Shown in pieces: positions 6,901 through 8,826 of a stretch of DNA of 8,826 nucleotides. The notes under the pieces are model-generated. The model made no database searches and had not been told where the DNA came from. It saw nothing but the letters and a program-made list of their open reading frames with translations. A program made the translations under genes and the position numbers. Within the stretch, counting starts at the first letter, position 1. Each line of letters opens with the position of its first letter. Origin of the DNA: Candidatus Chloroheliales bacterium (lineage in GTDB: Bacteria > Chloroflexota > Chloroflexia > QHBQ01); NCBI GenBank assembly GCA_003243865.1, contig QHBQ01000299.1:1-8826 (forward strand). The letters are read 5' to 3'.

Positions 6901-7582
6901 TGCTCGTATCGGCGTGGTCAACCCGCTGGCGCTCGCAGAGTATGACGAGGTCAACGCCCGCCACTCCTTCCTTACCACCCAGCTAGCCGACCTACGCGCG
7001 GCGGCCGCCAGCCTGCGCGAAGTTTCCGCCGAGCTTGAGCGCACTATGCGCGAACGATTTGCCACCACTTTCAGTGCGGTTGCCCTGGAGTTCAGCAGGT
7101 TCTTCACCCGCCTGTTCGGCGGCGGCAACGCCCGCCTCGAACTAAGCGCCAGCCGCAATAGCGATGGGCCAGAAGGGGTGGAAATCTTCGCCCAGCCACC
7201 CGGTAAGCGCTGGCAGCCGCTCGCCTCGCTCTCCGGCGGCGAACGCGCCCTCACTGCGGTGGCGCTGCTCTTCGCTATTCTGGCGGTCAACCCCAGCCCC
7301 TTCTGCCTGCTCGACGAGGTTGACGCCGCGCTTGACGAGAGTAATATTGGCCGCTTCACCGCCGCACTGCAAGAACTGGCCCGCCACACCCAGTTCATCA
7401 TCATCACCCACAACCGCGCCACCATCGCCGCCGCCCAGTCGGTCTACGGCATCTCTCTCGGCGACGACCACACCTCCCGCGCCATCTCTGTACATCTAGG
7501 GGAATTAGTGGTTAGTTCAGCAGGGCGAACAGCAGTTCGCCCCTACGGACGAAAAACGGTTTTTCGGATAGGCTTTCAGTGA
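3965..7582 (+). CDS. smc: Chromosome segregation/condensation ATPase SMC
   Basis: SMC is the ABC-type ATPase that, with ScpA and ScpB, loads on DNA and organises the bacterial chromosome. The protein has 1205 residues, full length for the family. The N-terminal head has Walker A GPNGSGKS at 31-38. Two very Ala-rich coiled-coil arms (about 165-495 and 670-1030) flank the hinge at about 500-665. The hinge shows the [17 protein letters not shown] and GGAVTGGGG motifs. The C-terminal head has the ABC signature LSGGE 1089-1093, Walker B LLDEVD 1115-1120 and a THN switch segment. Oddities: a run of nine G at 5948-5956 within the hinge motif; a 16-bp exact repeat 42 nt apart (4743-4758, 4785-4800), which duplicates two heptads of coiled coil; and a non-homologous tail from about residue 1181 encoded by a palindromic repeat. 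The start ATG 3965 fits the family N-terminus ([14 protein letters not shown]), although the Shine-Dalgarno is weak (AGG at 3954-3956). No scpA or scpB is adjacent. Confidence 0.97.
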   Translation: MYLKKLQLQGFKTFAQKTDFIFDGSITAIVGPNGSGKSNVADGLRWALGEQSYLALRGKRTEDIIFSGSSKRQPVGMAEVSLTIDNSSGALPIEFNEVVITRRAYRDGNNEYYVNRSRVRLRDVAELTANLNHAYTIINQGLVDVALSQRPEERRALFEAAAGIAHFYSQKEQTELRLHQTEDNAVRLNDIATELEPRLRQLERQAKLARDARRITDELNARLLAWYSVCYAAARAAVAEAEAAVNRLQSGVDIATATVEAARQDEATARAAVQAARQELERSTGERNAAARRREELERITAAAAANLAALLRQSEEQSAAIADDEWLIQQRGKAVVTAKAELAATEQRLASLRAELTATESESRAADAAFVALEQQLNAASRAHTNASAAFAAAERAAADANHALARAHQQVVTATNALPPLEQRVAEAERTLLAAQSASDKASAALDKARARLTAREQDLAATIEQQRAADAALVPLHASEQRLIARSEALERLTESGAGLYSGVHAALDASSGKRKILSGIVGTVASLIHTPTELETAIEIALGGHLQDIVVDSFAAAEAAIAYLKAAKAGRATFLPLDTIRPARKLNPPAAKGVVGVAADLVSYEPKLSAVAAMLLGRHLVVDSLPTARALLDKRDEAWTFVTVEGELVRPGGAVTGGGGQGKADSGLFARERERRELPAQLAAIRAEVAAATATQSRAATAINAATAARNDAQAALNAAIATQSKAQANVTTASAALERERRELEYARAAVQQAQAAAAAAEATIPTRAAEVERSRVAMQQAAADLEATSQTVQRERDARAAQLAALAQLRANLHAGEDELRRHRAALIAANAECDAATRTLAARRIRLAQLQAATDAAESERTGAVANLAELNTRLADLEASLQPLHDALTAAEQAADVAAAAIAARQSGFFEVQQQQSRARLALERAHLEAGDVLLRARAELGEDVALDDHPSANLDESRIQDEISALRTRLARIGVVNPLALAEYDEVNARHSFLTTQLADLRAAAASLREVSAELERTMRERFATTFSAVALEFSRFFTRLFGGGNARLELSASRNSDGPEGVEIFAQPPGKRWQPLASLSGGERALTAVALLFAILAVNPSPFCLLDEVDAALDESNIGRFTAALQELARHTQFIIITHNRATIAAAQSVYGISLGDDHTSRAISVHLGELVVSSAGRTAVRPYGRKTVFRIGFQ
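7523..7566. repeat. Palindromic repeat forming the 3' end of smc
   Basis: GGGCGAAC 7523-7530 and GTTCGCCC 7535-7542 form a perfect 8-bp inverted repeat with a 4-nt loop. CGAAAAAC 7550-7557 and GTTTTTCG 7559-7566 form a second perfect 8-bp inverted repeat. From memory, GGGCGAAC...GTTCGCCCCTA palindromes are typical dispersed intergenic repeats of Chloroflexota and some cyanobacteria. Here the element lies inside the last codons of smc. No second copy is in the window. It could also slow or end transcription of smc, but no T-run directly follows the first stem. Confidence 0.65.
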
Positions 7583-7760
7583 TAAATGTGAGGGTCCACT
7601 TATGCCTCATTACTTATACATCATGCCTAAAAGGTGGCACAACTCTTGCTCATCTACAATGCCCACCCCTTATTAGGGGGCGACCATATCCCCTACCGGG
7701 CAGCACTTTCAACTTTCAACTTTTAACTTTCAACTCGTCATTGCTGGCAGGGATTTTGCC
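7583..7760. other. Intergenic region after smc
   Basis: No gene is supported here. A hairpin CCCCT 7666-7670 with AGGGG 7675-7679 (TATT loop) has no T-run after it, so it is not a standard terminator. The heptamer repeat lies at 7704-7735. Apart from these I see nothing recognisable. Confidence 0.5.
7704..7735. repeat. AACTTTC heptamer tandem repeat
   Basis: Four consecutive 7-bp units, CACTTTC, AACTTTC, AACTTTT and AACTTTC, are followed by a partial AACT. Short heptamer tracts of this kind are common in spacers of filamentous Chloroflexota and cyanobacteria (general knowledge, not checked here). The copy number may vary between strains. Confidence 0.85.
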
Positions 7761-7789
7761 TTGACAAGAGCGGGTGTAAGTGTTACCCT
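7761..7789 (+). promoter_or_regulatory. Promoter of the membrane-anchored helical protein gene
   Basis: A consensus TTGACA at 7761-7766 is followed after 17 nt by TACCCT at 7784-7789, which keeps the key TA...T bases of a -10. A start at about 7796 would give a leader of about 87 nt before the ATG at 7883. Confidence 0.6.
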
Positions 7790-7815
7790 TATCGTGCAGA
7801 ATCAAAGCCCATAAA

Positions 7816-7850
7816 ATGGGGGTGCAAGGTTGGTAGGTAAAACCATCCCC
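7816..7850 (+). promoter_or_regulatory. Hairpin in the leader of the last gene
   Basis: GGGG at 7818-7821 can pair with CCCC 7847-7850, enclosing GGTT 7828-7831 with AACC 7841-7844. An alternative is ATGG 7816-7819 with CCAT 7843-7846. It lies 17 nt before the Shine-Dalgarno. It matches no riboswitch that I recognise. Confidence 0.35.
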
Positions 7851-7882
7851 TGTAACAGATGCGTAAAAGGAGGAGTATAGTT

Positions 7883-8826
7883 ATGGAAGATTATCGAGGC
7901 GACCAGTATGGGGAATACAATCGCCGGGCCTGGCAGGGCTACGGCTCCGGCGATGGTGAGCAACCCCCACCCGACTTCAGCAGCATCGCCATCGTCGCGC
8001 TGGCGGCAGGCATTGCCAGCCTGATCGGCTTGATCATCGTCTGGCTGGGCAAGTGGGGCCAGCCGAAGGAAGAGAAGAAACTGCAACAGATCATCGAAGC
8101 GGCCACCGCTGGCAAACTCGACGAGTGGGCAGGCAAGGGCAGCAGCAAGAAGCTGGCCCGCGCGATGCATCGCACCGCTACCCAGGCAGGCGATGTGGCT
8201 GGCACCGTTGGCGACCGCGCAGGCGAACTGGGCAAGGAAGCGGGCAAGCGGGCCGCCGAGATTGGCAAGGAAGCAGGCAAGCGCATCAGCCAGACCGTCG
8301 AGGACGTCACCTCTAGCCGTGAGCTAAAGAAGGCCGCCCGCCAGGTCAGCGATATCCGCGACCATCTTGCTGATATGATTGACAACATTGACCTCGAAGA
8401 GTATCAGGGCAAAGCGCGCAAGCGGGCGGCCACCCTGCGCAAGCGCGCCGAGCAGATGCTTGCCTCGCTCGAAGTCGAAGACCGCACCGGCAAGGCGCGC
8501 AAAGCAATCGAGCAGCAGGCTAAGGAACTGGGCAAGGCGATTGATGAAGCCAATCTGGGCGACCAGGCTGGCCGCCTCGCTGCCCGCGCTCGTGACGCGA
8601 TCAGCAGCATTGACGTCGGTCAGGCCCTCAGCGATGCTGGCGAGTTGGTTGGCAAGAAAGCAAAGGAGATCGAACACGACAGCCGTGGCCTACGTCGCGA
8701 CGCGGGCAAGCTGGCAAAGAAGGCGGGCAAAGAGGGTGGCACCTGGCTGAGTGCGATCACCGACGCAGTTGGCTCATTCTTTGAGGACTTCAGCAAGAAG
8801 ACACTCCCCGAACTGACCAAAGCTGC
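7883..8826 (+). CDS. Membrane-anchored amphipathic helical-repeat protein (3' end beyond window)
   Basis: An open frame of 314 codons without a stop runs off the window. ATG 7883 is preceded by a strong AGGAGG (7868-7873) at 9-nt spacing. Residues 1-31 are polar, with Tyr/Gly and a PPP run. One membrane segment lies at about 33-55 and is followed by WGQPKEEKK, which suggests a cytoplasmic C-terminal part. The rest is charged helix rich in Gly, Ala, Lys, Glu and Arg. It includes an 11-residue repeat, GELGKEAGKR at 114-123 and AEIGKEAGKR at 125-134. Irregular longer units begin near 169, 195, 223 and 242, each opening with a short hydrophobic/acidic motif (IDLEE, LEVED, NLGDQ, IDVGQ). Eleven-residue periodicity is typical of LEA-like and apolipoprotein-like helices that lie on membranes, and YtxH-type stress proteins have a similar layout. 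I cannot name a family. A role at the membrane or in stress is inference. It has its own promoter. Confidence 0.85.
   Translation, partial: MEDYRGDQYGEYNRRAWQGYGSGDGEQPPPDFSSIAIVALAAGIASLIGLIIVWLGKWGQPKEEKKLQQIIEAATAGKLDEWAGKGSSKKLARAMHRTATQAGDVAGTVGDRAGELGKEAGKRAAEIGKEAGKRISQTVEDVTSSRELKKAARQVSDIRDHLADMIDNIDLEEYQGKARKRAATLRKRAEQMLASLEVEDRTGKARKAIEQQAKELGKAIDEANLGDQAGRLAARARDAISSIDVGQALSDAGELVGKKAKEIEHDSRGLRRDAGKLAKKAGKEGGTWLSAITDAVGSFFEDFSKKTLPELTKA

Noticed and set aside
6241..7425. 394-codon minus-strand ORF inside smc
   Set aside because: It is a mirror of Ala-rich codons giving Ser/Arg/Ala repeats, with no ribosome site and no motifs.
7704..7735. CRISPR-like repeat
   Set aside because: The units are 7 bp and contiguous with no spacers.
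7579..7764. 61-codon ORF overlapping the smc stop
   Set aside because: It reads through the heptamer repeat, has no ribosome site and no protein-like composition.
7816..7850. c-di-GMP riboswitch, suggested by a GGTAGGTA stretch
   Set aside because: The other conserved parts of the GEMM fold are missing and the stems do not match.

Overview
The window looks like a chromosomal segment of a moderately GC-rich bacterium. The two large genes, ftsH and smc, are GC-rich with alanine-heavy codon use, while the spacers and the DUF3800 gene are visibly AT-richer. Chloroflexota (class Chloroflexia) is my tentative guess. It rests on the overall character of the FtsH, the very Ala-rich SMC, the AACTTTC heptamer repeats and the GGGCGAAC-type palindrome; it is not proven here.

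Layout. (1) 1-574: two cut-down copies of the extracytoplasmic domain of FtsH lie upstream of the real ftsH. The first (1-242) is a decayed fragment that enters from the window edge. The second (263-574) is an intact 103-residue ORF with its own signal peptide or single membrane anchor. (2) 575-1001: a long control region with a perfect-consensus sigma70-type promoter (TTGACA, 17 nt, TATAAT) bracketed by a 10-bp perfect inverted repeat, then a leader of about 200 nt with several hairpins. (3) 1002-2975: complete ftsH, followed by a textbook terminator with a 14-bp stem. (4) 3074-3835: a DUF3800-family gene interrupted by one in-frame amber codon. (5) 3834-3937, minus strand: a compact unit with its own perfect-consensus promoter, three predicted hairpins and a terminator, which I read as an undescribed small RNA of about 69 nt. 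(6) 3965-7582: a complete smc gene whose last 25 or so codons run through a palindromic intergenic-type repeat. (7) 7583-7882: a spacer with heptamer tandem repeats, a promoter and a hairpin leader. (8) 7883 to the window end: a long ORF, open at the edge, encoding a membrane-anchored protein of amphipathic helical repeats.

How the parts relate. FtsH is the membrane AAA+ protease for quality control. The exported FtsH_ext copies could be decoys or partners of the FtsH periplasmic dome, or simply duplication debris; the sequence does not decide. SMC is the chromosome condensation ATPase, and no scpA or scpB is visible nearby. The small RNA is divergent from smc and convergent with the DUF3800 gene. 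Its promoter shares the smc upstream region and carries a 12-base palindrome (two 6-bp arms) at its -35. The strongest candidates for something new are the small RNA, the FtsH_ext satellite copies, and the inverted repeat plus folded leader of ftsH.
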